Below are positions 1 through 6,541 of a stretch of DNA of 12,681 nucleotides, piece by piece. The position numbers and the translations under genes are program-made. Numbering within the stretch: the first letter of the stretch is position 1; each line of letters opens with the position of its first letter. The notes beneath the pieces are model-generated. The model was not told the DNA's origin. It made no database searches and saw only the letters and a program-made list of their open reading frames with translations. This stretch comes from CAXMST01 sp032122625. GTDB lineage: Bacteria; Actinomycetota; Thermoleophilia; Solirubrobacterales; 70-9. Where the stretch lies: contig JAQBGG010000153.1 in assembly GCA_032122625.1 (NCBI GenBank), positions 1-12,681 of the forward strand. The letters are read 5' to 3'.

Positions 1-184
1 CCGACGGCCCGAGCATCGTGAAGAACTCGTTGCGGTCGATATCCAGGTCGACGCCGTCGACCGCGACAACCTCGCCAAACGTCTTGCGGACCGCCGTCAG
101 GCGGACATCAGGGAGCGAGTCGGCTCCGGACTCCGGGCGCGACTGCGACGGTTGCCCGATGCCTGTTTCGAGTGCTTGCTCCAT
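1..184 (-). CDS. PotA-like ABC transporter ATP-binding protein (N-terminus only)
   Basis: Partial gene: the first 61 codons are present and the rest lies beyond the left edge. After a hydrophilic leader of about 26 residues comes a standard ABC-ATPase opening: a first strand ending VRKTFGEVVAVDGVDLDI (about residues 32-49), then NEFFTMLGPS, which is the start of the Walker A loop cut by the window end. The wording 'K.FG..VAVDGVDL.I...EFFT.LGPSG' is typical of the spermidine/putrescine (PotA) and related Fe3+/sulfate/sugar importers, where this subunit hydrolyses ATP at the inner membrane face to drive uptake. The substrate cannot be fixed from 61 residues. The ATG at 184 is preceded by purine-rich stretches (GGGGGAAG about 13 nt upstream and AGGA 4 nt upstream). 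It follows the MFS gene on the same strand but 212 bp away with hairpins in between, so it is probably a separate unit. Confidence 0.8.
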   Translation of the reverse strand, partial: MEQALETGIGQPSQSRPESGADSLPDVRLTAVRKTFGEVVAVDGVDLDIDRNEFFTMLGPS

Positions 185-210
185 TTAGTCCTGAGCTTCC
201 CCCTTGCGCA

Positions 211-280
211 CGCCAAACTACTCCTAATTCTGCCTCATGGGCGAAGAGGTGGTCGATAATCTTCGAACGGGTGTTTGGCG
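211..280. repeat. 8-bp inverted repeat upstream of the PotA-like gene
   Basis: CGCCAAAC at 211-218 and GTTTGGCG at 273-280 are exact reverse complements, with centres 62 bp apart (about six helical turns) and lying 27-96 bp upstream of the PotA-like start. This could be a pair of operator half-sites or chance; nothing else supports a regulator. Confidence 0.3.
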
Positions 281-299
281 CTTCGGGAAAAGGGGCCGA

Positions 300-328
300 A
301 TGCCTGAACCGCGAATCCCGTCAGGCAT
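300..328 (-). terminator. hairpin downstream of the MFS gene, possible terminator
   Basis: ATGCCTGA at 300-307 and TCAGGCAT at 321-328 form a perfect 8-bp stem with a 13-nt loop, about 70 bp after the MFS stop. Reading the minus strand, the stem is followed by a CCCCTTTT stretch, a weak version of the expected T-tract. A second ATGCC at 332-336 could pair instead with GGCAT of the right arm, giving two exclusive folds. Termination is inferred. Confidence 0.4.
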
Positions 329-396
329 GGGATGCCGCCTGCTGAGAGAACGTCCCGTCAGCCGTCTGGGTCGCCGGTCAAGACCGCTCAAAGCAT

Positions 397-1992
397 CTAG
401 TCCGCGGGGGCAACCGGCTCCGCGGACGGATCACTCGCGGGGGAGTGACGACGCGGCGGATTGCGGATCCCGACGGCTGCCACCAGCCCGCCCATGATCG
501 TCAACAGCCCGGCGATCGCCGAACCCAGGTGGAAACCGGCGACAGCCCCGTCGGCCGCGATCTCGGTCGCCGCTTGCCGCTCGGGAACGGGTAGGCCGAC
601 AACCTCGGCTCCGGCGAACGGCGCCTCCTTGGATGACTCCAGCGCCGTCACCCCCTGCGAACTGAGCCCTGAGCGGTCGGGATTCGAATCGACGCTGGCC
701 GCGAACTGAGCGGAGATCACCGCGCCGAGCACAGCGATCGCCAGCAATCCCGCGACCCGTGAGATCGCGTTGTTGACCCCGGAGGCGATGCCGACGTGCC
801 GTGCCTCGACGGAGTCGAGGACTGTCGCGGTGAGTGGGGCGACCGTCATCGCCAGCCCGAGGCTGAACGGGATCAGCGCCGGCAGAACGTCCTTGAGGTA
901 GTTGGCATCGGCATCGACCCGCAGCAGTAACAGCAGGCCCACCCCGGCGATGACCGGCCCGACGCTCATCGGCAAGCGCGGCCCGACGCCGCTGGCGAGC
1001 GCGCCGAAACGCGGCGAGAGCACGAACATCACGACGGTGATCGGCAGCGTCGCCAGACCGGCGATGAAGGGGCTGTAGCCGCCGACCTGCTGGAGAAAGA
1101 TCGAGAGGAAGAAGCTGGAGCCGTAGAGGCCGGCGTAGACCGCCAACGTGGAGATGTTGGCGACGCTGAAGTTGCGAACACGAAAGAGCGAGAGCGGCAG
1201 CATCGGCGCCCGCGTCCGGCTCTCCCAGACGACGAAGGCGGCGAGCGAGGCGACCCCGACGATCATCGGTGCCCAGACGATCGGGCTGCTGAAACCATGC
1301 TCCGGCTGTTGAATGAGGGCGAAGACCGGCCCCGCCAGGCCGATCGCGCTGAGGCCGATTCCCGGATAGTCGACCCCCGGGCATGCATCCGGATCGGAGC
1401 TCTCGCGAACCGCCCGGCGACTAAGCCAGAGGGTCGCGGCGATCAGCGGGATGTTGACCCAGAAGACCCAGCGCCAACTCAGCTCCTGGACCAACAGCCC
1501 GCCGGCCGCCGGACCCGCGAGTGTCGCGATCCCAGCCCACGCGGTCCAGGTCCCGACCGCGCGGCCGCGATCGGCCCCTTCGAAGGTCGAGGCGATGATC
1601 GCCAGCGACCCCGGCACCAGCAGCGCCCCCGCCACCCCCTGCAGGCCGCGGGCTGCAATCAGCAGTTCAATGCTCGGCGCAACCGCGCAGAGGATCGAGG
1701 TCAGCGCAAACCCGGCCAGGCCCAGCTCGAAGAGCCGCTTGCGCCCATAGAGGTCACCGAGCGAGCCGCCGACGAGCAGCACCGCGACCAGGGTCAGCAG
1801 ATAGGCCTCGACGACCCATTGCTGCCCGGCCAGGCCGGTGTTCAGGTCCTGCTGAATCGCGGGCAGAGCTACGTTGACGACGGTGCCGTCCAAGAAGACG
1901 ACGTTGGAGCCGAGGATCGTCGCAACCAGGGTCAGCGTCTTACGGCGGCTCTCGCTCACGCGCGGATCGTCGCAGAGGAGAACCGCACGCAC
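397..1992 (-). CDS. DHA2-family (EmrB/QacA-type) 14-TM drug:H+ antiporter, MFS
   Basis: Inner-membrane proton-driven efflux pump of the major facilitator superfamily, DHA2 class; the substrate is unknown. The 531-residue length and about 14 hydrophobic segments match the family. Visible motifs, in order: the first helix with LDGTVVNVALPAI (motif D1), GSLGDLYGRKRLFE (motif A, the loop between TM2 and TM3), a Gly/Pro-rich motif C around TLAGPAAGG followed by SWRWVFWVNIP, and a final helix near the C-terminus. The track start is GTG at 1992; a second GTG at 1959 (start of VSESRRKT) also leaves the first helix intact, and neither has a clear ribosome binding site, so the first 11 residues are uncertain. 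It lies 111 bp downstream of fetB on the same strand with nothing recognisable between them, so co-transcription is possible. No adjacent TetR/MarR-type regulator gene is seen. Confidence 0.92.
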   Translation of the reverse strand: MRAVLLCDDPRVSESRRKTLTLVATILGSNVVFLDGTVVNVALPAIQQDLNTGLAGQQWVVEAYLLTLVAVLLVGGSLGDLYGRKRLFELGLAGFALTSILCAVAPSIELLIAARGLQGVAGALLVPGSLAIIASTFEGADRGRAVGTWTAWAGIATLAGPAAGGLLVQELSWRWVFWVNIPLIAATLWLSRRAVRESSDPDACPGVDYPGIGLSAIGLAGPVFALIQQPEHGFSSPIVWAPMIVGVASLAAFVVWESRTRAPMLPLSLFRVRNFSVANISTLAVYAGLYGSSFFLSIFLQQVGGYSPFIAGLATLPITVVMFVLSPRFGALASGVGPRLPMSVGPVIAGVGLLLLLRVDADANYLKDVLPALIPFSLGLAMTVAPLTATVLDSVEARHVGIASGVNNAISRVAGLLAIAVLGAVISAQFAASVDSNPDRSGLSSQGVTALESSKEAPFAGAEVVGLPVPERQAATEIAADGAVAGFHLGSAIAGLLTIMGGLVAAVGIRNPPRRHSPASDPSAEPVAPAD

Positions 1993-2103
1993 CCAGAGCC
2001 GCGGCGGCGGCCCCCGGACACCGTTCCCCGAGATCGATGGCTGGTGCTGCGCCGGACGCGAGGCCGGCTGAGCTTGAGCGCCGCCGGAGCCGGAGCCTGC
2101 CGA

Positions 2104-2880
2104 TCAGGGCTGCGGCGGTTCCCGCAGCTGATGTTCGGCGGTGAAGAAGTTGCGGTAGGCCAGCGAGACCGAGACCAGGGCGGAGATGGACACGCTGCCG
2201 AGCAGTACGTAGAGGAGAATCAGCTGTAGGCGAACGGCGTCGACCGGGTCAGCGCCGGCGAGGAGCATGCCGACCATCGTGCCCGGGAAGAAGATCAGGC
2301 CGGTGGTCTTGGTCGAGTCGATCAGCGTGATCGTGCCCGAGCGCAGCGCCCGGCGGACGCTCGGAAGCGCGGCCTCGTGGGAGGTAGCCCCGAGCGCCAG
2401 CGTCGCTTCGATCCGCGCTGCCGAATCCTCGAACTCGTCCCCGAGCCGGTTCAGGGCGACGGCCGACGCGGTCATCGCGTTACCGACGACCATGCCGCCC
2501 ACCGGCACCAGAAACCGAGCCTCCGGCTCGAAGATGCCGAGGCCCACAACGAGGCCGAGCGTGGCTACCGCCGCGAGCGAGAGGCCAAGCACGAGCGGCA
2601 GCATCGCACCCGGGACCTTGCGGGCCCGCGCGCGCGCGGTGTAGGCGCCGAAAGCGACCATCACCGCGATCAGCACGAAGACGAACAGCAGGTTGTCCGC
2701 ATCGAAGATCAGCTGGATCACGTAGCCGATCGCGGTCAGCTGAATGAAGCTACGGACGACGGCGATGCCGATGTCGCGCTCGAGATCGGTCTGCCGCCAG
2801 GCGGCGATCCCGGCAGCGACAGCGACGAGCCCAAGGGCGGCGAGCACCTGCTCGAGGCTGACGTCTATGCCGACGCTCAC
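2104..2880 (-). CDS. fetB: FetB-like ABC permease (iron/metal export, UPF0014 family)
   Basis: Membrane subunit of an ABC exporter. In E. coli FetAB (YbbLM) exports iron and raises resistance to oxidative stress; plant ALS3/STAR2 belong to the same family. At 258 residues the length is typical. About seven hydrophobic segments are seen, with the family signature blocks VVRSFIQLTAIGYV (about 43-56), PVGGMVVGNAMTASAVALNRL (split around 126-146), EATLALGAT and GLIFFPGTMVGMLLAGADP (about 195-213). The start codon is GTG at 2880, which overlaps the fetA stop as GTGA, so the two are almost surely translationally coupled. Together with the adjacent ATPase this makes a complete two-gene transporter. 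The metal is inferred from the family, not from residues visible here. Confidence 0.88.
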   Translation of the reverse strand: MSVGIDVSLEQVLAALGLVAVAAGIAAWRQTDLERDIGIAVVRSFIQLTAIGYVIQLIFDADNLLFVFVLIAVMVAFGAYTARARARKVPGAMLPLVLGLSLAAVATLGLVVGLGIFEPEARFLVPVGGMVVGNAMTASAVALNRLGDEFEDSAARIEATLALGATSHEAALPSVRRALRSGTITLIDSTKTTGLIFFPGTMVGMLLAGADPVDAVRLQLILLYVLLGSVSISALVSVSLAYRNFFTAEHQLREPPQP

Positions 2881-3545
2881 CGTGCGCGCTCCGCCGCTCG
2901 AGCCCGGCTCCCGCCCGCCGCCGGCTCGAGCCGGATGACGGCATCGGCGAGGCGTTCGGCCTGGCCGGCATCGTGCGTGACCAGAACGATCGAGAGATCG
3001 CGGCGGCGACGCAGCCCGGCGAGAGCCTCCTCGACCCTCGCGGTCGCCTCGGCGTCGAGCGCGGAGGTCGGCTCGTCGAGCAGCAGCACAGCCGGCTCGA
3101 CCGCCAGCGCCCGGGCCAGCATCGCGCGCTGCTGCTCGCCAACCGAGAGCCTTGCCGTGTCGCGGTCCCCGAAGCTCGCGTCGAGCCCCGCAGCCAGCAG
3201 AGCCTGCTGGGCCTGCGGTCCGTTGATCGTCTCCCGCCGGGCCAGACGGGCCGCAAAGTCGAGGTTGTCGGAAACCGTCCCGGGCACCAGCGCCGGCAGC
3301 TGCGGGACCAGCATCACCTCGCGGCGGAGGGCGAGGACGTCGCGATCGGTGATCGGCCGCCCCTCGTAATCGATCCGACCGGAATCGGGATCTGCGAGAC
3401 GGTTTAGCAGACGCAGCAGGCTTGACTTGCCGGAGCCCGACGGCCCGACGATCGCGGTCGCGCCGCGATCGATCTGCGCACTGAGTTGATCGAGCACGCG
3501 GACGCCTGCGCGGGTGAGGCAGACATTGTCGAGCTCGAACAGCAT
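2877..3545 (-). CDS. fetA: FetA-like ABC transporter ATPase, partner of FetB
   Basis: Cytoplasmic ATPase of a FetAB-type exporter, 222 residues. Core motifs are complete: Walker A GPSGSGKS (34-41), Q-loop Gln82 in LVPQLPAL, signature LSVGEQQR (133-140), Walker B VLLLDEPT (153-160) and the switch His191 in VTHD. The C-terminus after about residue 208 is a short Ala/Arg-rich tail. A longer in-frame reading exists up to 3701 but would run back into the divergent ligase gene and adds a non-conserved leader; ATG at 3545 begins right at the usual ABC strand (LFELDNVCL). The stop overlaps the fetB start by 4 nt. A CATAAT hexamer ends 6 nt before the ATG, compatible with a leaderless transcript. Confidence 0.88.
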   Translation of the reverse strand: MLFELDNVCLTRAGVRVLDQLSAQIDRGATAIVGPSGSGKSSLLRLLNRLADPDSGRIDYEGRPITDRDVLALRREVMLVPQLPALVPGTVSDNLDFAARLARRETINGPQAQQALLAAGLDASFGDRDTARLSVGEQQRAMLARALAVEPAVLLLDEPTSALDAEATARVEEALAGLRRRRDLSIVLVTHDAGQAERLADAVIRLEPAAGGSRARAAERAR

Positions 3546-3593
3546 CCGCTGATTATGCGGTGGCAGGCGCCGCCGCAGCGGTATCGTCAACGC
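3546..3593. promoter_or_regulatory. 48-bp divergent promoter region, fetA / DNA ligase
   Basis: The starts of fetA (minus, 3545) and the ligase (plus, 3594) are only 48 bp apart, so both promoters must overlap here or extend into the genes. Minus strand: CATAAT (five of six matches to TATAAT) ends 6 nt before the fetA ATG. Plus strand: TATCGT at 3582-3587 fits the TANNNT form and ends 6 nt before the ligase ATG. Neither gene has a Shine-Dalgarno sequence in this gap. The layout suits leaderless transcripts, common in Actinomycetota. No convincing -35 box is correctly spaced for either. Confidence 0.45.
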
Positions 3594-4580
3594 ATGGGCC
3601 GGATCGAGCCGATGCTGGCCACCGATGCCAAACGACTGCCCGAGGGCGAGGCCTGGGCGTTCGAGGTCAAGTGGGACGGCATCCGGGCGCTGGTCGCCCA
3701 CCAGCCGGGAGCGGGGATGCGGATTCTCAGCCGCCGCGGAGAACAGATCACCGATCGCTATCCCGAGCTGAGCGACATCGGCGAGGCCCTCGACGCGCGT
3801 GAAGCGATCCTCGATGCGGAGATTGTCGCCCTCGACGATTCCGGTCGCCCCAGCTTTCAGCGCTTGCAGCGGCGGATGGGCGTCACCGCGCCGCTGACGA
3901 TCCGCCGCCGCCTCGCCGAGACTCCGGTGACCCTGATCGCCTTCGATCTGCTCTCACTCGACGGGAAGCAAACGGTCGACCTCCCCTATGAGCGGCGCCG
4001 GGAGCTGCTGCTCGACCTCGACCTCAACGGCGCTCACTGGCAGACGCCGCGACACCACATCGGTGACGGGGAGACCCTGTTGGCGGCCGCCGCCCGTCAG
4101 GGCCTCGAGGGCGTCGTCGCCAAGCGCCTCGGGAGCGTCTACCGGCCCGGTCGACGGGGTGGTGACTGGATCAAGGTCCGTCTGAAGATGCGCCAGGACT
4201 TCGTGATCGGTGGCTGGATGCGAGGGCAAGGCGGCCGCAGCGGCAGGCTCGGGTCACTGCTGCTCGGAGTCTGGGACCGCAGTCCGGCCGACGCGGAGGA
4301 GAGCGGCGCGAGGCAACGCCTGGTGTTCGCCGGCGGCGTCGGCAGCGGCCTCTCCGAGCGCACGATCGATCAGCTCACCGAACTGCTTGGACCGCTGCGG
4401 CGAGACCAGAATCCCTTCGAGCTCGGGGTTGGCCCCAAGCGCCCCGATCCCTGCTTCTGCGAGCCGCGGCTGGTCTGCTCCGTCGAGTTCAGCGAGTGGA
4501 CCCGGGAGGACACGCTTCGGCAGCCTGCGTTCAAGGGCCTGCGCGACGACCTCGACCCAGACTCGATTGTCCGCGAGTAG
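3594..4580 (+). CDS. ATP-dependent DNA ligase, LigD-ligase type, stand-alone
   Basis: Seals double-strand breaks in non-homologous end joining. With ATG at 3594 the protein has 328 residues, the normal size of a nucleotidyltransferase plus OB-fold ligase. Motif I is EVKWDGIRAL with the AMP-accepting Lys26; motif Ia region SRRGEQIT (46-53); motif III IAFDLL with the preceding LDAEIVALD block (73-81); motif IV LEGVVAKR (171-178); motif V DWIKVRLK (191-198). The OB domain follows, with VFAGGVGSGLSE and the terminal VEFSEWT block. The opening PMLAT...LPEG is the usual start of LigD ligase domains, so in-frame starts at 3486 and 3555, which would overlap or crowd fetA, are unlikely. Ku follows 71 bp downstream. 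There is no phosphoesterase or polymerase domain on this chain. It could be called LigC or LigD-ligase; the two cannot be separated without a tree. Confidence 0.93.
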   Translation: MGRIEPMLATDAKRLPEGEAWAFEVKWDGIRALVAHQPGAGMRILSRRGEQITDRYPELSDIGEALDAREAILDAEIVALDDSGRPSFQRLQRRMGVTAPLTIRRRLAETPVTLIAFDLLSLDGKQTVDLPYERRRELLLDLDLNGAHWQTPRHHIGDGETLLAAAARQGLEGVVAKRLGSVYRPGRRGGDWIKVRLKMRQDFVIGGWMRGQGGRSGRLGSLLLGVWDRSPADAEESGARQRLVFAGGVGSGLSERTIDQLTELLGPLRRDQNPFELGVGPKRPDPCFCEPRLVCSVEFSEWTREDTLRQPAFKGLRDDLDPDSIVRE

Positions 4581-4651
4581 CGACCGCAAGATCGCGTTCG
4601 TCGCCCTGGAAGCCGCAAGGAACCGGCGCTAAGCTCGTGAAACTCACCACG

Positions 4652-5581
4652 ATGGCGCGCGCGATATGGACAGGCTCAATCAGCTTCGGCCTCCTCAACG
4701 TCCCGGTCAAGCTCTACTCGGCGGTCTCCAGCCGCTCGGTCAGCTTTCGTGAGCTGCGCGAGGGCGACCACTCCCGGATCCGCCACAAGAAGGTCGCCGA
4801 GGAGGACGGCGAGGAGGTCCCCTACGAGAAGATCGTCAAGGGATACGAGATCGCCCCCGAGCAATACGTCGTGATGAGTAAGGGCGAGCTCGAGGATCTG
4901 GCGCCGAAGAAGACGAAGGCGATCCAGATCGAGGACTTCGTCGACCTCGACGAGATCGATCCGATCTACTTCGACAAGCCTTACTACCTGGGCCCGCAGC
5001 TGGGCGCCGAGCGCGCCTACGCGCTGCTGGTCGAGGCGATGGCCGCCCAGCGCAAGGTCGCGATCGCGAGGTTCGTGATGCGCAACAAGGAGAGCCTCGC
5101 GGCGATCAGGGCCACCGGTGACGTACTGACGCTGGCGACGATGCGGTTCGCCGATGAGGTCGTGCCACCGGAGCAGCTCACCGAACTGCTCGGCGAGGCC
5201 GATCAGGTCGAGCCGAACGAGAAGGAGATCGAGATGGCCAAGGCCTTGATCGACTCGCTCGCCTCCGACTTCGATCCCAGCGGCTACAAGGACGAGTACC
5301 GCGGTGAGTTGCTCGCTCTGATCGAGCGCAAGGCTCGTGGTGAGGATCTGGTCTCGGTCGATGCGGAGGCGCCAAAGCCGACCAAGGCGCCCGATCTGAT
5401 GGCGGCCCTCGAGGAGAGCCTGGCGGCGGTCAAATCGGAGGAGCTGGCCGGCGATGGCGCGAAGCCGAAGCCGAAGCGGAAGCCGAAGCCACGCTCGAAG
5501 GCGGCGTCCGGCTCGGCCTCGAAGCGCAAGTCCCCGAGCTCCAAAGCGAAGACGAAGTCGCGGGCCGAGGCAGCGAAGTAG
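4652..5581 (+). CDS. ku: Ku protein, DNA end-binding factor of bacterial NHEJ
   Basis: Homodimeric ring that threads onto DNA double-strand ends and recruits the ligase and polymerase. 309 residues; the core begins with the hallmark MARAIWTGSISFGLLNVPVK and runs to about residue 255, including RHKKVAEEDGEEV, GYEIAPEQYV, the PYYLGP block and the helical LIDSLASDFDPSGYKDEY region. The last 50 or so residues are a Lys/Pro/Ser/Ala-rich basic tail, as in mycobacterial Ku, likely contacting DNA. Part of it is encoded by hexamer repeats (5461-5490). ATG at 4652 matches the family start; GTG at 4637 is in frame and has AAGGAA about 14 nt upstream, so a 5-residue longer form is possible. The TAG stop at 5579-5581 lies inside the apparent start of the polymerase gene. 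Confidence 0.95.
   Translation: MARAIWTGSISFGLLNVPVKLYSAVSSRSVSFRELREGDHSRIRHKKVAEEDGEEVPYEKIVKGYEIAPEQYVVMSKGELEDLAPKKTKAIQIEDFVDLDEIDPIYFDKPYYLGPQLGAERAYALLVEAMAAQRKVAIARFVMRNKESLAAIRATGDVLTLATMRFADEVVPPEQLTELLGEADQVEPNEKEIEMAKALIDSLASDFDPSGYKDEYRGELLALIERKARGEDLVSVDAEAPKPTKAPDLMAALEESLAAVKSEELAGDGAKPKPKRKPKPRSKAASGSASKRKSPSSKAKTKSRAEAAK
5461..5490 (+). repeat. five tandem hexamers (GAAGCC) in the Ku tail
   Basis: Units GAAGCC, GAAGCC, GAAGCG, GAAGCC, GAAGCC follow without interruption. In the Ku frame they encode alternating Lys-Pro with one Lys-Arg. Because the unit is 6 bp, copy-number change would lengthen or shorten the basic tail without a frameshift. Confidence 0.85.
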
Positions 5582-6480
5582 AGGTCGATGGTCGGCGCCT
5601 GTCGCTGACCAATCTCGACAAGGTCCTCTACCCGGAGGCGGGCTTCACCAAGGGCGAGGTGATCGATTACTACGCCCGGATCGCACCGGTCCTGATCCCC
5701 CACCTCGCCGACCGGGCCCTGACGGTGACGCGCTGGCCCGACGGCGTCGAGGGCAAGCACTTCTTTGAGAAGCGCTGCCCAACCCACAGGCCCGAGTGGG
5801 TCCGCACGGAGAAGGTCTGGGCCGGCAACCGGGCGGGCGAGATTGAGTTCTGCATCTGCGACGACCGCCCGACGCTCACCTGGCTGGCGCAGCTGGCAGC
5901 GCTGGAGCTACACCCCTCGCTCTCCCTGGTCGCTGACGTTGAGCGCCCAACCGTGCTGGCCTTCGACCTCGACCCAGGTCCACCGGCAACGATCGTCGAG
6001 TGCTGCCGGGTTGCCTTGATGCTGCGCGAGCTCTTCGCCCGGCTCGAGGTCGAGTGTTTCCCGAAGAGCTCCGGCTCCAAGGGGATGCAGGTCTACGTAC
6101 CGCTGAACGGAGAACTCACCTACGAGGCGACCAAACCGTTTGCTCGCGCGGTAGCCCAGGCTCTTGAGAGTGCCCACCCGGAGCTCGTGGTCTCGCGGAT
6201 GACGAAGGATCTGCGGACGGGCAAGGTGTTCGTCGACTGGAGCCAGAACACCGCCTCGAAGACCACGATCGCGGCCTACTCACTGCGGGCTCGGCCCCAG
6301 CCCACCGTCTCGACGCCGCTGCTGTGGGAGGAGGTCGAGAAGGCTGACCGGGACGCCGAGGCGGATCTACTGGTGTTCGAATCCGCGGCCGTGCTGGACC
6401 GAGTCGAGGAGCACGGCGACCTCTTCGCACCGGTTCTCGAGCTGAAGCAAACGTTGCCGGAGCAGCTCGCTCAGGGCTGA
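5578..6480 (+). CDS. LigD-type polymerase domain (archaeo-eukaryotic primase fold), NHEJ; start codon unclear
   Basis: Fills in and extends broken DNA ends during NHEJ, adding dNTPs or rNTPs. The frame is open from 5344, but conserved sequence starts at VEVDGRRLSLTNLDKVLYP, at the Ku stop, giving about 300 residues. Numbered from 5578: TRWPDGV near 51-57; metal-binding Asp130 and Asp132 in AFDLDPG; SSGSKGMQVYVPL (164-176); third Asp220 in VFVDWSQN; KTTIAAYSLR after it. The position where the Pseudomonas and M. tuberculosis LigD polymerases carry His (SGSKGLH) is Gln171 here. No ATG, GTG or TTG exists in frame between the TGA at 5341 and GTG 5659; starting at 5659 would delete the conserved LTN.DKVLYP motif. 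GAGG at 5567-5570 sits 7 nt before a GTA codon at 5578. A non-canonical start, a -1 frameshift from Ku, or a base error are open options. Function is secure; the start is not. Confidence 0.85.
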   Translation, partial: VEVDGRRLSLTNLDKVLYPEAGFTKGEVIDYYARIAPVLIPHLADRALTVTRWPDGVEGKHFFEKRCPTHRPEWVRTEKVWAGNRAGEIEFCICDDRPTLTWLAQLAALELHPSLSLVADVERPTVLAFDLDPGPPATIVECCRVALMLRELFARLEVECFPKSSGSKGMQVYVPLNGELTYEATKPFARAVAQALESAHPELVVSRMTKDLRTGKVFVDWSQNTASKTTIAAYSLRARPQPTVSTPLLWEEVEKADRDAEADLLVFESAAVLDRVEEHGDLFAPVLELKQTLPEQLAQG

Positions 6481-6504
6481 GGCGGCGCGGCGCGGTCGCG
6501 GACC

Positions 6505-6541
6505 CCAACCGCTCGAGGCAGCTGTCTATGCGAGCGGTTGG
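6505..6541. terminator. convergent (bidirectional) terminator-like hairpin
   Basis: CCAACCGCTCG (6505-6515) and CGAGCGGTTGG (6531-6541) are a perfect 11-bp inverted repeat with a 15-nt loop. It lies between the converging polymerase gene (stop 6480) and gcvPB (stop 6526-6528); its right arm is within the last gcvPB codons. Neither side has a strong T-run, so termination may be incomplete or factor-assisted. Confidence 0.6.

Larger units (their letters stand above)
185..396. other. intergenic region between the PotA-like gene and the MFS gene
   Basis: This 212-bp gap holds no convincing gene; the plus-strand reading frame across it runs into the MFS gene antisense and looks like chance. It must contain the end of the MFS transcript and the promoter of the PotA-like gene. 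Visible structure: perfect 8-bp inverted repeats at 300-307/321-328 (listed as a terminator candidate) and at 211-218/273-280 (listed as a repeat). No clear -35/-10 pair for the minus-strand gene was found. Confidence 0.6.

Noticed and set aside
237..497. 86-residue plus-strand frame in the first intergenic gap
   Set aside because: Runs antisense into the MFS gene, Arg/Pro-rich, no ribosome binding site or homology that I recognise.
1297..3369. long plus-strand frames (1297-2229 and 2377-3369)
   Set aside because: Antisense to the MFS, fetB and fetA genes, biased Arg/Asp/Gln composition, no domains.
5588..5608. ATG at 5588 as the polymerase start
   Set aside because: It is in the Ku frame, not the polymerase frame, and reaches a TGA at 5606 after six codons.
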